Source: Megaustenia siamemsis (Eukaryota; Mollusca; Gastropoda; Stylommatophora; Ariophantidae). From it: DNA of 64,000 nucleotides. The translations under genes were made by a program, and so were the position numbers. The stretch is taken from assembly GCA_032433765.1 (NCBI GenBank), contig JAVIAB010000160.1, positions 36,571,780-36,635,779 of the forward strand, read 5' to 3'. Under the pieces are notes generated by a model. It was not told where the DNA came from. It saw nothing but the letters and a program-made list of their open reading frames with translations, and did not search any database. Position 1 is the stretch's first letter, and every line of letters begins with the position of its first letter. Positions 63,930 to 64,000 of this stretch are shown here, piece by piece.

Positions 63930-64000
63930 TTAATAGAAAATATCTTTTGCCACCGACACCCTCGTCTTCTTGTTGCGTGCAGAATGAAGAAAGGGGGGGG
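63930..64000. other. Window edge upstream of the capsid gene
   Basis: The minus strand upstream of the capsid ATG contains ATATTTTCTATTAATA, AT-rich and compatible with a promoter. The window ends in a run of eight G on the plus strand. No terminal inverted repeat or other Maverick gene (integrase, PolB, ATPase) can be seen within the window. Confidence 0.35.

Overview
The window looks like transposon-rich, satellite-rich, non-coding DNA from an animal genome, most likely a mollusc and probably a gastropod (inference). The basis is the mix of many decayed non-LTR retrotransposons, a tRNA-headed SINE with about a dozen copies, a DD83E Tc1/mariner-like transposon, an 8-cysteine EGF exon with phase-1 introns, and a Maverick/adintovirus-type capsid-protease block. 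There is no bacterial-style gene packing, no rRNA and no convincing functional tRNA. Most long open frames are by-products of tandem repeats whose unit lacks stop codons.

Layout. 0-2.4 kb: two LINE 3' fragments, then a tetranucleotide tract. 2.4-7.7 kb: LINE fragments, one split by a 3.3 kb array of 29-bp units. 7.9-8.9 kb: a 41-bp minisatellite. 8.9-12.2 kb: SINEs and LINE fragments. 12.2-14.5 kb: pyrimidine-rich DNA and small arrays. 14.9-16.7 kb: a longer LINE with endonuclease and reverse-transcriptase remnants. 17-31 kb: more LINE and SINE fragments and a 14-bp array. 31.9-34.5 kb: a LINE fragment followed by a Tc1/mariner-like element with an uninterrupted 425-residue transposase. 35-38.6 kb: LINE, SINE, ATCT tract, a possible hammerhead-like motif and an RNase H-type LINE tail. 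39.4-42 kb: 71-bp and 40-bp satellites. 44-46 kb: LINE tails. 46.4-55 kb: the only host-like coding signals (a signal-peptide exon, the 3' half of a rhodopsin-like GPCR, an EGF exon), set among 12-bp, 34-bp, about 64-bp and 69-bp arrays. 55-60.5 kb: LINE fragments and a second 29-bp array. 61.4-63.9 kb, minus strand: a decayed virus-like block encoding, in transcription order, a capsid protein, an adenain-like cysteine protease and a PC4-like protein.

The main result is that the 29-bp satellite at 3.06-6.38 kb lies inside one LINE copy. Its unit is recognisably the LINE's own coding segment (around the FGHVMRR motif), and the LINE sequence resumes at both edges. This is a readable case of a satellite arising from retrotransposon coding DNA. 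A second LINE copy of the same family, at 43 kb, carries a 94-bp tandem duplication over the same coding position. Another 29-bp array starts directly at the 3' end of a third copy, at 59.1 kb.

Copy boundaries were read by eye and are good to roughly 5-20 bases unless a target-site duplication or splice site is stated. LINE families are labelled A to H here for convenience; these are not database names.
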